From the NCBI RefSeq assembly GCF_036898825.1, contig NZ_JARUND010000001.1, positions 558,001 through 622,000 on the forward strand: a stretch of DNA of 64,000 nt, in the 5' to 3' direction. This DNA is from Streptomyces sp. B21-083. Lineage in GTDB: Bacteria; Actinomycetota; Actinomycetes; Streptomycetales; Streptomycetaceae. Shown piece by piece: positions 46,498 through 56,400 of the stretch. The notes beneath the pieces were generated by a model. That model did no database searches and was not told the DNA's origin. It saw nothing but the letters and a program-made list of their open reading frames with translations. A program made the translations under genes and the position numbers. The stretch's first letter is position 1; every line of letters begins with the position of its first letter.

Positions 46498-47238
46498 ATG
46501 CGGGCAGACGTCCAGCAAGTCGCCGATGGCATTTACCTCGTACACGGGAGCAACACCAACTGGGTGATCCTCACCGAGGGGGACGCCGCCACCCTGATCG
46601 ACACCGGATACCCCGGCGACCGGCAGCTGGTCCTCGACTCGCTGGCGCAGGTGGGCAGTTCACCGGAGGCGGTGGCGGCGATACTCGTCACGCACGCCCA
46701 CAACGACCACATCGGCTCGGCCGAGTACCTGCGCTCCACGTACGGCACGCCGGTGCTGACGCACGAGGCCGAAGTACCGCACGCGCGCCGGGACTTCCTG
46801 CACCAGGTGACCGTCGGGGAGGTGCTGAGGAACGGGTGGCGGCCGGGTGTGCTCCCCTGGGCCGTGCACGCGATCCGCTCCGGCGGCACCGCGCAGGTGC
46901 CGGTCGCCGAGCCGCTGCCGTTCCCGGAGGCGCTCGACCTGCCGGGCGGGCCCGTCCCCGTCCACACCCCCGGGCACACCGACGGGCACTGTGCCTTCCA
47001 CCTCCCGGACGCCGGGGTCGTGGTCTCCGGCGACGCCCTGGTCAGCGGGCATCCGACCTCGCGGCTCAAGGGCCCGCAGTTGCTGCCGGACATGTTCCAC
47101 CGCGAGCGAGCGCGTGCGCTGGCCTCGCTGGACCTGCTGGCGAAGCTCCCGGGCGATGTCGTACTGCCCGGGCACGGGCCCGTGCATCACGGCAGCGTGC
47201 TGGAGGCGGCCGGGCAGGCGCGGGAGCGGGCGATGTGA
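46498..47238 (+). CDS. MBL-fold metallo-hydrolase
   Basis: 246 residues from the ATG at 46498 with GGGAAG. Zinc ligands are in THAHNDHIG (H66, H68, D70, H71), HTPGHTDGH, SGDALVSG and LPGHGPVH. Metal site complete. Substrates of such proteins vary (lactones, glutathione thioesters, nucleotides). A DUF4032 gene follows 54 bp downstream on the same strand. No specific role is evident. Confidence 0.9.
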   Translation: MRADVQQVADGIYLVHGSNTNWVILTEGDAATLIDTGYPGDRQLVLDSLAQVGSSPEAVAAILVTHAHNDHIGSAEYLRSTYGTPVLTHEAEVPHARRDFLHQVTVGEVLRNGWRPGVLPWAVHAIRSGGTAQVPVAEPLPFPEALDLPGGPVPVHTPGHTDGHCAFHLPDAGVVVSGDALVSGHPTSRLKGPQLLPDMFHRERARALASLDLLAKLPGDVVLPGHGPVHHGSVLEAAGQARERAM

Positions 47239-47292
47239 GGCGGCGCTCTACAGTGAGGTGACGATCACCAGCAAAACGAGAACGGTCGAGCC

Positions 47293-48543
47293 ATGGCATT
47301 GCAGATCAGCGCCACCAACCCCGAGCATCCCGCACTCCTGCTCGAACTGCCGTGGGACCTCCCCCTGGAGGAGTGGCCCGACCGCTACCTCGTCCCGCTG
47401 CCGCGCGGTATCTCCCGGCACGTCGTGCGCTACGCACGCGCCGGCGACGAGGTGATCGCCGTCAAGGAGCTGGCGGAACGTCCCGCCCTGCGCGAGTACG
47501 AACTGCTGCGGGACCTGGACCGGCTCGGCATCCCGGCCGTCGACCCCCTCGCCGTGGTCACCGGGCGGGTCACCGACGAGGGCGGCGTCCTGGAGCCGGT
47601 GCTCATCACCCGGCACCTCGGCGGGTCGATGCCGTACCGCTCGATGTTCGAGACGACGATGCGCCCGGCCACCATGCACCGTCTGATGGACGCGCTGGCC
47701 GTCCTGCTGGTCCGGCTCCACCTCGCCGGGTTCGCCTGGGGCGACTGCTCCCTGTCCAACACCCTCTTCCGGCGCGACGCGGGCGCCTACGCCGCCTATC
47801 TGGTCGACGCCGAGACCGGCGATCTGCACCCGCAGCTCAGCGACGGACAGCGCGAGTACGACCTCGACCTCGCCCGGGTGAACATCAGCGGTGAGCTGCT
47901 GGACCTGGAGGCCTCCGGGGCGCTGCACCCCTCCGTGGACCCGATCGAGTTCGGCATGGAGATCTGCGCCCGCTACCAGCGGCTGTGGCAGGAACTGACC
48001 CGTACCTCCGTCTACCCGGCGGGCAAGTACCACTACATCGAGCGCCGGATCCGGCGTCTCAACGAGCTCGGTTTCGACGTGGCCGAGATGCAGATCGAGC
48101 ACTCCTCGAACGGCGACACCGTGACCTTCGTGCCGAAGGTCGTCGACGCCGGTCACCACCAGCGGCAGCTGCTGCGGCTGACCGGGCTCGACACCGAGGA
48201 GAACCAGGCGCGGCGGCTCCTGAGCGACCTGGAGTCCTGGATGGCCACCCAGGACGACTACGAACCGGGCGACCCCCTGGGTGCCAGCCCGGAGGTGCTC
48301 GCGCACCGGTGGGTGCGTGAGGTGTTCCGGCCGACCGTCCGGGAGGTGCCGCGCGAGCTGCGGGGGAACGTGGACCCCGCCGAGATCTACCACCAGTTGC
48401 TGGAGCACCGCTGGTTCCTCTCCGAGCGGGCGCAGCACGACATCGGTCTGGACACGGCGGTCAAGGACTACATCGTCAACATCCTGCCCAAGGCCCGCCA
48501 GGCACTGCCCCTGCCCACGGACGAGGCGGCGCCGCCCGTCTGA
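47293..48543 (+). CDS. DUF4032 domain protein (kinase-like fold)
   Basis: 416 residues. The sequence has kinase-like remnants: VIAVKELAERPALREYELLR (Lys-like), FAWGDCSLSNTLFRRD (catalytic-loop-like) and YLVDAETGDLH (DFG-like). The C-terminal part (about 300-416) matches the actinobacterial DUF4032 family. It may phosphorylate a small molecule or protein, or be a pseudokinase; function is not known. It starts 54 bp after the MBL hydrolase and ends one base before the convergent universal stress protein. Confidence 0.88.
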   Translation: MALQISATNPEHPALLLELPWDLPLEEWPDRYLVPLPRGISRHVVRYARAGDEVIAVKELAERPALREYELLRDLDRLGIPAVDPLAVVTGRVTDEGGVLEPVLITRHLGGSMPYRSMFETTMRPATMHRLMDALAVLLVRLHLAGFAWGDCSLSNTLFRRDAGAYAAYLVDAETGDLHPQLSDGQREYDLDLARVNISGELLDLEASGALHPSVDPIEFGMEICARYQRLWQELTRTSVYPAGKYHYIERRIRRLNELGFDVAEMQIEHSSNGDTVTFVPKVVDAGHHQRQLLRLTGLDTEENQARRLLSDLESWMATQDDYEPGDPLGASPEVLAHRWVREVFRPTVREVPRELRGNVDPAEIYHQLLEHRWFLSERAQHDIGLDTAVKDYIVNILPKARQALPLPTDEAAPPV

Positions 48544-48544
48544 G

Positions 48545-49417
48545 TCAGTCGTGCGGGACCACTGCGACCGGGCAGTGCGCGTGGTGCAGTACGCCGTGGG
48601 CGACCGAGCCGATCCGCGCGCCCACAGCCGAGCGGTGGGCGCGCCGCCCGACGACCAGGAGCTGCGCGCGCGAGGCCACCGAGAGCAGCACCTCCCCCGC
48701 GCTGCCCATCTCCACCTGCTGGGTGACCGGCACCTCGGGGAAGCGTTCGCGCCACGGCTCCAGCGCGGCGGCGAGCGCGTTCCTCTCGTACGGTTCCAGC
48801 CCCCCGGCCTCGTCGAGGAGCTTCATCGAGCCGGGGCTGTACGCGAACACCGGCGGCAGGCTCCACGCGCGGACGGCACGGACGGCCGCGCCACGGGCCG
48901 CCGCCGCCTCGAACGCGAACCGCAGGGCCGGCGTGTTCTCCTCCGGGTCGCCGTGCTGCCCGACGACGACCTCACGCCCGGCTGCCTCGTCGGAGGGGCG
49001 GTCCTCGGCGCGGACGAGGACGACGGGCCGCTCGGACTCGGCGATCACGTGCTGGCCGACCGAGCCGATCAGGAACCCGACGACGGCCCCGTGGCCGCGG
49101 GAGCCGAGCACCAGCATCTCGGCCTGCGCCGCGGCCTCGGCGAGCGAGTGCGCAGCGCCGCCCTCGACCACGTCGACGGTCATGTCCAGCCCCGGATGGC
49201 GTTCGGTGACGCTCCGGACGGCCTCGTCCACGCCCTCCCGCACCCACTGGTCGTGGGTCTCCCGGGTCCCGGCCCCGAACGCCTGGTCCGGCACCGGCTC
49301 CCAGGCGTGCACGACCCGCAACGCGAGGTCCCGGCGGACGGCTTCCCTGGCCGCCCAGGCGAGCGCGGCGTGACTCTCGGGCGTTCCGTCCACCCCTGCC
49401 GTGATCGGGCGCGTCAT
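48545..49417 (-). CDS. Tandem universal stress protein
   Basis: 290 residues, two UspA domains (about 1-140 and 150-290). Domain 1 carries the ATP-binding tail LVLGSRGHGAVVGFLIGSVG; domain 2 has a similar VGRRAHRSAVGARIGSVAHG, less conserved in the first glycines. Such tandem proteins bind ATP and are induced by stress or stationary phase. It is convergent with the DUF4032 gene and divergent from a small VOC gene (63 bp). No other partner. Confidence 0.92.
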   Translation of the reverse strand: MTRPITAGVDGTPESHAALAWAAREAVRRDLALRVVHAWEPVPDQAFGAGTRETHDQWVREGVDEAVRSVTERHPGLDMTVDVVEGGAAHSLAEAAAQAEMLVLGSRGHGAVVGFLIGSVGQHVIAESERPVVLVRAEDRPSDEAAGREVVVGQHGDPEENTPALRFAFEAAAARGAAVRAVRAWSLPPVFAYSPGSMKLLDEAGGLEPYERNALAAALEPWRERFPEVPVTQQVEMGSAGEVLLSVASRAQLLVVGRRAHRSAVGARIGSVAHGVLHHAHCPVAVVPHD

Positions 49418-49480
49418 ACGGTTCCCTCCGGGTCGTGATCATGGGTGCGTACCGGACCCAGTCTTCACTACGCTGCACTC

Positions 49481-49834
49481 ATGACCTTGGAATGGGAACA
49501 AGTGATCGTGGACGCGGCGGACCCGGCCGCACTGGGACGCTGGTGGGCCGAGGCGCTCGGCTGGTCGGTCGTCGACGACTCCCCCGAGGAGTACGAGATC
49601 CGGCCGACGCCCGACCAGCTGCCCGGCCTGCTGTTCGTACGGGTCCCGGAGACGAAGTCCGTCAAGAACCGGCTGCACCTCGACTTCCGGCCCGACGACC
49701 AGCAGGCCGAGGTCGACCGTCTGCTGGCCCTCGGAGCACGCCACGCGGACATCGGCCAGGGAGAGCAGCCCTGGACCACGCTCCTGGACCCGGAGGGCAA
49801 CGAGTTCTGCGTGCTCAGCGCACGGAAGAGCTGA
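49481..49834 (+). CDS. Single-domain VOC family protein
   Basis: 117 residues. Pattern VIVDAADPAALGRWWAEALGW at the start and LLDPEGNEFCVLSAR at the end is a one-module glyoxalase/bleomycin-resistance-like fold. No known ligand. Divergent from the stress protein and 99 bp upstream of the receiver/oxidoreductase gene on the same strand. Confidence 0.85.
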   Translation: MTLEWEQVIVDAADPAALGRWWAEALGWSVVDDSPEEYEIRPTPDQLPGLLFVRVPETKSVKNRLHLDFRPDDQQAEVDRLLALGARHADIGQGEQPWTTLLDPEGNEFCVLSARKS

Positions 49835-49933
49835 CCGGAGCGAAGCGCGGCGATCGAACATACGATGGGCCGGAGCGGCTCGGCACCCGGCTGGCGCCGC
49901 CCGGTGACTCGAACCGCTCGGGGTGGGAGACGT

Positions 49934-51610
49934 ATGGCACAGGCCGCGGACACGACGCGGACCGTCATCATGACCGTGGACGACGACCCCGGGGTCTCCC
50001 GGGCCGTCGCCCGTGACCTGCGGCGGCGGTACGGCGAGTCGTACCGGATCGTGCGCGCGGAGTCCGGCGAGTCCGCGCTGGACGCGCTGCGCGAGCTGAA
50101 GCTGCGCGGTGATCTGGTGGCGGTCATCCTGGCCGACTACCGCATGCCCCAGATGAACGGCATCGAGTTCCTCGAACAGGCCCTGGACGTCTATCCGGGC
50201 GCGCGCCGGGTACTGCTCACCGCGTACGCGGACACGAGCGCGGCGATCGACGCGATCAACGTCGTCGACCTCGACCACTACCTCCTCAAGCCCTGGGATC
50301 CGCCGGAGGAGAAGCTCTACCCGGTGCTCGACGATCTCCTGGCGGCCTGGCGGTGCAGCGACTTCCGGCCGGTGCCGAGCACCAAGGTGGTCGGTCACCG
50401 GTGGTCGGCCCGCTCGTCGGACGTACGGGAGTTTTTGGCCCGAAACCAGGTGCCGTACCGCTGGTACTCCACCGAGGAGCCCGAGGGGCAGCGGCTGCTC
50501 GCGGCTTGCGGCCAGGACGGGCAGCGGCTGCCGGTCGTCATCACGGCGGACGGATCGGCACTCGTCGAGCCGGAGGTGCCGGAGCTGGCCGCCCGGGTGG
50601 GGCTGGCGACGACGCCCACGGCCGACTTCTACGACCTCGTCGTCATCGGCGGCGGACCGGCCGGGCTGGGCGCTGCCGTGTACGGGGCCTCGGAGGGGCT
50701 GCGGACGGTGCTGGTGGAGCGGTCGGCCACCGGCGGGCAGGCCGGTCAGAGCTCGCGGATCGAGAACTATCTCGGCTTCCCGGACGGGGTGTCCGGCGGC
50801 CAGCTCACCGACCGGGCGCGGCGCCAGGCCACCAAGTTCGGCGCCGAGATCCTCTCCGCGCGTGAGGTGACCGGCCTGGAGGTGAGCGGCGCGGCGCGGC
50901 TCGTGCGGTTCGCGGACGGGTCGGCGGTCGCCGCGCACAGCGTGATCCTGGCGACCGGTGTGTCGTACCGGCAGTTGGAGGCGCCGGGCGCCACCGATCT
51001 GTCGGGTCGCGGGGTGTTCTACGGGTCGGCGCTGACCGAGGCCGCCGCCTGCCAGGGCCACGACATCTATATCGTCGGCGGCGCCAACTCGGCCGGGCAG
51101 GCGGCGATGTACCTGTCCAGGGGCGCCAAGTCGGTCACGCTGCTGGTGCGCGGAGCGGACCTCACCGCCTCCATGTCGCACTACCTGATCCAGCAGATCG
51201 CCGAGTCGCCGAACATCTCGGTGCGGGCCCGCACGGTCGTCGAGGCCGCGCACGGCGGCGACCACCTGGAGCAGCTGACGTTGCGCGACACGGTGAGCGG
51301 GGAGACCGAACTGGTCGACGCGCAGTGGCTGTTCGTGTTCATCGGCGCGGCCCCGCTGACCGACTGGCTGGACGGTACGGTGCTGCGGGACGAGCGCGGG
51401 TTCATCCTCGCCGGGCCCGATCTGACCGCCGACGGACGGCCACCGGCGGACTGGGAGCTGGACCGGCCGCCGTACCACCTGGAGACCAACATCCCCGGCG
51501 TGTTCGTCGCCGGGGACGCTCGCGCGGAGTCGGCCAAGCGGGTCGCGTCCGCCGTCGGAGAGGGAGCCATGGCCGTGATGCTCGTACACCGGTATCTGGA
51601 GCAGTCGTGA
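49934..51610 (+). CDS. Response-regulator receiver fused to thioredoxin-reductase-like flavoprotein
   Basis: 558 residues, ATG with GGGAG. Domains: receiver (1-130) with phospho-acceptor D68 (VILADYRMPQ), T96 (LLTAYAD) and K119 (YLLKPWD); a thioredoxin-fold-like module (about 145-225); and a class II pyridine-nucleotide reductase (230-558) with FAD motif GGGPAGLGAA (239-248) and NADPH motif GGANSAG (382-388). The CxxC redox pair of true thioredoxin reductases is absent; the region reads SATGGQAGQSSRIENYLGFP. It therefore probably does not reduce thioredoxin. The next gene, a histidine kinase, overlaps it by 4 bp. Confidence 0.92.
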   Translation: MAQAADTTRTVIMTVDDDPGVSRAVARDLRRRYGESYRIVRAESGESALDALRELKLRGDLVAVILADYRMPQMNGIEFLEQALDVYPGARRVLLTAYADTSAAIDAINVVDLDHYLLKPWDPPEEKLYPVLDDLLAAWRCSDFRPVPSTKVVGHRWSARSSDVREFLARNQVPYRWYSTEEPEGQRLLAACGQDGQRLPVVITADGSALVEPEVPELAARVGLATTPTADFYDLVVIGGGPAGLGAAVYGASEGLRTVLVERSATGGQAGQSSRIENYLGFPDGVSGGQLTDRARRQATKFGAEILSAREVTGLEVSGAARLVRFADGSAVAAHSVILATGVSYRQLEAPGATDLSGRGVFYGSALTEAAACQGHDIYIVGGANSAGQAAMYLSRGAKSVTLLVRGADLTASMSHYLIQQIAESPNISVRARTVVEAAHGGDHLEQLTLRDTVSGETELVDAQWLFVFIGAAPLTDWLDGTVLRDERGFILAGPDLTADGRPPADWELDRPPYHLETNIPGVFVAGDARAESAKRVASAVGEGAMAVMLVHRYLEQS

Positions 51611-53100
51611 GCGGCCGGCTGATGCCGTGCAGCCCGGGGGAGATCCGCTCGCTGTTCCTCTTCGAGAAGCTCGCCCCGGAACAGCTCGGCAGGCTGTGCA
51701 GCGAGGGACGGGTGGAACTGTTCGACGCCGGGCCGGTGTACACCGAGGGCGACCCGGCCACCTGCTTCTACGTGATGATCGAGGGCACGGTCGTCCTGTC
51801 GCGGCGGGTCGGCGTCGACGACGTCGAGGTGAGCCGCACGTCCCAGTCGGGCGTGTACGCGGGCGCGATGCAGGCGTACCTGGAGGACGGGGAGCCGCAG
51901 CGGTACAAGAACTCGATGCGGGTCACCGAACCGACGCGGTTCTTCGTGCTGTCCAGCAGCGGCTTCGCGGCCATCATGCAGGAGTGGTTCCCGATGGCGG
52001 TCCACCTCCTGGAGGGACTGTTCTTCGGTTCGCAGACCACCCAGCGGGCGATCGGGCAGCGGGAGCGGCTGCTCGCGCTGGGCTCGTTGTCCGCCGGGCT
52101 GACCCATGAGCTCAACAACCCGGCCGCCGCCGCCGTACGGGCCACGTCGTCGTTGCGCGACCGGGTGGCGCACATGCGGCAGAAGCTCGGGATCATCGCC
52201 TCGGGTCCCTACCACCGCGATGCCCTGAAGTCCCTGGTCGAGATCCAGGAGCGGACGGCGGAGCGGGTCGCCAAGGCGCAGGCGCTGAGCCCGCTCGAAG
52301 CGTCCGACCGGGAGGACGAGGTCGCCGACTGGCTCGACGACCACGGCATCCAGGGCGGCTGGCAGATCGCGCCGACCTTCGTGCAGGGGGGCCTGGACGT
52401 CGGCTGGCTGGAGCAGGTCGCGGCGGCCGTCGACGAGGAGATCCTCCAGGCCGCCATCGGGTGGCTCAACTACACAGTCGAGACCGAACTGTTGATGTCC
52501 GAGATCGAGGACTCCACCACGCGCATCTCGCACCTCGTCGACGCCGCCAAGCAGTACTCGCAGCTGGACCGCGCCCCCTACCAGGTCGCCGATGTGCACG
52601 AACTCCTCGACAGCACCCTGCTGATGCTGTCGGGGAAGATGGGTACGCGCGTCAAGGTCGTGAAGGAGTACGACCGTTCGCTGCCGAGGATTCCGGCCTA
52701 CCCCGCCGAACTGAACCAGGTGTGGACCAACCTGATCGACAACGCGGTCTCCGCGATCGACAGCGCGGGCGGGGAAGGGACGCTGACCGTACGGACGGCG
52801 CTGGTGCACGACCGGCTGCTGGTGGAGTTCCGCGACACGGGACCGGGAGTCCCGGCGGAGATCCGCGGCCGGATCTTCGACCCGTTCTTCACCACCAAGC
52901 CGGTGGGCGAGGGGACGGGGCTGGGCCTCGACATCTCCTGGCGCATCGTCGTCAACAAACACCACGGCGACCTGAAAGTCGAGTCCGTACCCGGCGACAC
53001 CCGCTTCCAGGTCCTGCTCCCCCTCACCGCCGTGGACTCCGAGACCGACACCGACCCCGACCCGGCCGTGGGCTCCGCCCCGGCCCAGGAGCCCTCATGA
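51607..53100 (+). CDS. Histidine kinase with N-terminal cyclic-nucleotide-binding-type domain
   Basis: 497 residues, GTG start overlapping the preceding stop by 4 bp. Residues 1-130 are a Crp-like sensor (FYVMIEGTVVLSRRVGVDDV, GVYAGAMQAYL). The H-box is LSAGLTHELNNPAAAAVRAT with H167. The HATPase follows with NQVWTNLIDNAVSAIDSAGG (N-box), DTGPGVP and GEGTGLGLDISWRI (G-boxes). No membrane segment is seen, so the sensor is cytoplasmic. It is the obvious cognate kinase for the receiver of the preceding protein. Confidence 0.92.
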   Translation: MSGRLMPCSPGEIRSLFLFEKLAPEQLGRLCSEGRVELFDAGPVYTEGDPATCFYVMIEGTVVLSRRVGVDDVEVSRTSQSGVYAGAMQAYLEDGEPQRYKNSMRVTEPTRFFVLSSSGFAAIMQEWFPMAVHLLEGLFFGSQTTQRAIGQRERLLALGSLSAGLTHELNNPAAAAVRATSSLRDRVAHMRQKLGIIASGPYHRDALKSLVEIQERTAERVAKAQALSPLEASDREDEVADWLDDHGIQGGWQIAPTFVQGGLDVGWLEQVAAAVDEEILQAAIGWLNYTVETELLMSEIEDSTTRISHLVDAAKQYSQLDRAPYQVADVHELLDSTLLMLSGKMGTRVKVVKEYDRSLPRIPAYPAELNQVWTNLIDNAVSAIDSAGGEGTLTVRTALVHDRLLVEFRDTGPGVPAEIRGRIFDPFFTTKPVGEGTGLGLDISWRIVVNKHHGDLKVESVPGDTRFQVLLPLTAVDSETDTDPDPAVGSAPAQEPS

Positions 53101-53447
53101 CGAAGGACACCGGAATCGACCCCAGCGTCCCGCCCAGCGGGGCGGGATGCGTCGAGTGCGACGCCGTCGGCGGCTGGTGGTTCCATCTGCGGCGCTGCGC
53201 CCAGTGCGGCCACATCGGCTGCTGCGACGATTCGCCCTCCAAGCACGCCACCGGCCACTTCCGGGACACCGGCCATCCGGTGATCCGCAGTTACGAGCCC
53301 GGCGAGGCCTGGTTCTGGAACTTCGAGACGTCCGAGCTCTACGAGTCCGGTCCGGCCCTGGCGCCCCCGGCGAGCCACCCCGCCGACCAGCCCACACCGG
53401 GACCGGCTGGACGCGTGCCGGCGAACTGGGCGGAGACGCTGCGCTGA
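53097..53447 (+). CDS. UBP-type zinc finger protein
   Basis: 116 residues, ATG overlapping the kinase stop by 4 bp (ATGA). Zinc ligands match the ubiquitin-hydrolase zinc finger: C18, C21, C34, C37, C42, H50, H54 and H60 (GCVECD, CAQCGHIGC, KHATGH). The C-terminal third is Pro/Ala-rich. In eukaryotes this fold binds the ubiquitin C-terminus; the bacterial role is unknown, possibly binding a peptide tail. Its coupled translation with the kinase suggests a shared function. Confidence 0.9.
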   Translation: MTKDTGIDPSVPPSGAGCVECDAVGGWWFHLRRCAQCGHIGCCDDSPSKHATGHFRDTGHPVIRSYEPGEAWFWNFETSELYESGPALAPPASHPADQPTPGPAGRVPANWAETLR

Positions 53448-53493
53448 GGCCTGACCGGCCAGGGCTGTCAGTGGTGCGTGTCAGGATTGGTCT

Positions 53494-56400
53494 GTGCCGC
53501 AGAACCTGTACGACACTCCACTCATCGGCCGGGACGACGAGCTGAGCCGTCTCGACGGTGTGCTGGACCGTGCCCGTGTCCGTGAGGCCCGTGCCGTGCT
53601 CATCGCCGGGGACGCAGGGGTGGGCAAGACGCGGGTGCTGGCGGAGGCCGCCGGGCGGGCCTCGGACCGGGGAATGACCGTGCTCACGGGGCACTGCGTC
53701 GATCTCGGTGACGTCGGGCTCCCCTATCTGCCGTTCACCGAGATCCTGGGCGTGCTGGCCGCCGACGAGCGGTTCGCGGAGGCGCTCGCCGCACATCCCG
53801 TGGTCGGGCGGTTGCTCGGCGGCGGGGCGGACGACGGGGTGCGGGACGCCGGCGGGCGGCTGCGGCTGTTCGAGGGGATGGCCGGGCTGCTGGCCGCCGT
53901 CACCGAGGTCGCTCCGCTGCTGCTCGTCCTGGAGGACCTGCACTGGGCCGACCAGTCGTCCCGGGATCTGCTGCGGTTTTTGCTCAGCCGGGGTGTGCTC
54001 CAGGGTCCCGCGGGCGGCGCGCCCGGCCACCGGCTCGCGGTGTTCGCGTCGTACCGCGCGGACGACCTCCATCGCCGCCATCCGCTGCGCCCCCTGCTGG
54101 CGGAGCTGGTGCGGCTGCCCGCCGTGGAGCGGCTGGAGCTGCGGCCGATGGCCGACGCCGAGGTGGCCCGGCTGGTGCGTGCCCTGGGCGAGGGGCCGCT
54201 GCCCGACATGACCGTCCGCCGGATCGTCGAGCGGGCCGAGGGCAACGCGTTCTACGCGGAGGAACTGCTCGCGGCCACCGACGCGGAGTCCGGGGGCGTA
54301 CCCAGCGGGCTCGCCGACGTTCTCCTCATCCGCTTCGAGCAACTGAGCGACACGGCCCAGCAGGTGCTGCGTACGGCGGCCGTCGCGGGGCGGCGCGTCG
54401 AGCACGAGTTGCTGAGCGACGCCGTCCGGCTGCCCGAGGACGAGCTGGAGTCGGCGCTGCGCGAGGCGGTCGGGCGCCAGTTGCTGGTCCCTGGTGAGGG
54501 CGACACGTACTCCTTCCGGCACGCGCTCGCCCGTGAGGCCGTGTACGCCGATCTGCTTCCGGGGGAGCGGTCGCGACTGCACGGGGCGTTCGCGCGGCTG
54601 CTGGCCGGGCGGGGCCGCCCGGCCGAGAGCGCGGCGGAGCGGGCCCACCACTACCGGGAGAGCCACGACCTCGCCGAGGCGCTGACAGCGTCCCTGGAGG
54701 CAGCCGATCACGCCCATCGTGTCGGCGCGCCCGCGGAGGAGCTGCGGCAGCTGGAGGCCGCCCTCGACATGTGGCCGGCGGTGGAGGCGGACGCTCGCCC
54801 CACGGGCGAGGGTCTGGACACGGTGACGCTGATGCTGCGGGCGTCGGCCGCGGCGGCGCACGCCGGGGACTCGCACCGCGCGGTGTCACTCACCCGGGCC
54901 GCTCTCGCCGGGGTCGGCCAGGACACGGCCGCCGAACTCGCGGCCCGCGTCCGCTACACCCTCGCCGACAACCTCATGAGCATCGACCACCTGGCGGCGG
55001 CGTTCGCGTACAGCAGTGAGGCACTCGCCCTGATCCCGGCCGAGCCTCCGTCGCGGACATGGGTGTGGGCGGCGGCCACGCATGTCATGGCGGCACGGCA
55101 GATGGGTGACAACGAGACTGCGCTGCGGGTGGCCCGGCAGGCCCTCTCCGTCGCCGAGGAACTGCAGGCCCTCGACGCGCAGGCCGACCTCATGATCTCC
55201 GTGGCCGGTCTCGAAGCGGGCGGCCGGCGCACGCCCGGGGCCCGCGAGCAGCTCCGGGAAGCCCGGGAACTGGCCCGGCGGGCAGGCTGCACACCGGTGG
55301 AGATGCGCGCGCTGTTCAATCTGGCGATCGGCTCCTTCGAGTCCGGTCTGCTGGAGGAATGTCTGCCGTGGCTCTCGGAGGGCCTGGACCGCGCCCGCCG
55401 CGTCGGCCTCCTGTCCTCGCCGTACCCCCTGGAGATGCGCTATCTGCACGCCCTGGTGCTGTACACCCTGGGCCGATGGGACGAGTGCGCCCGCGCGGCG
55501 GCGGCCGACACCGAGGTGCTGCCCGCGACCGCCGGTTACGTGACCGGGCCTTCGCTGTACGTGGCACTGGCACGCGGTGACCTGGGCGCCGTGGACCGCG
55601 CCCGGGCTCTCCTCGACGGCCCGTTCGACTGGATGGCCACGCTGGTCGCGAGCGTGGTGCTCACGGACGCCGCCGCTCTGGCGGGTGACCCCGAGGGGGC
55701 CGTGGAGCGCGTGCACAGTACGGTGAAGGCGCTCACCGACGACGCCGGGGCGCGTCCGGAGGTCGCGGTCCGGCTCGTCGCCCTCGCACTGGCCGCCGTC
55801 GCCGACACGGCCGTCCAGCTCCGCCGGACCGGCGACGAGGCGGGGATCGCGCGCTGGACGGACACGGCGGCCGAACTGTTGGAGCTGGCCCGGTCCCGGG
55901 GCGCGATCGGCCGTGACGGATCCCCGCAGGGCCCGGAGGGACACGCCTGGCTGGCCCGTGCCGAGGCGGAGTGGGCCCGGGCGACGGCCGGCCCGGAAGC
56001 CGAGGCGTGGGAGCGGGCGGTCACGGCGTTCGGCTTCGGCGATGTCTACGAACAGGCGCGCTGCAGAAGGCGGTTCGCCGAGGCCCTGCTGGCGGACGGC
56101 CGCCGTGAGGAGGCCGCCACGCAGGCTCGCGCGGCACGGGGGACGGCGTTGCGCCTGGGCGCCGCACCCCTGCTCCGGGACGTGGACGCCCTGATCCGCC
56201 GAGGCCGGCTCATGGACCCCTCCCCCGCCGGGGACACCGGCGGCGCCTCGGCTCCGACCCCGCTCACCGCCCGTGAACAGGACGTCCTTCGGTTGCTCGC
56301 CCTCGGCCGCAGCAACCGTCAGATCGGCGAGGAACTGTTCATCAGCGGCAAGACGGCGAGCGTCCACGTGTCCAACATCCTGGCCAAGCTGGGCGCCGCG

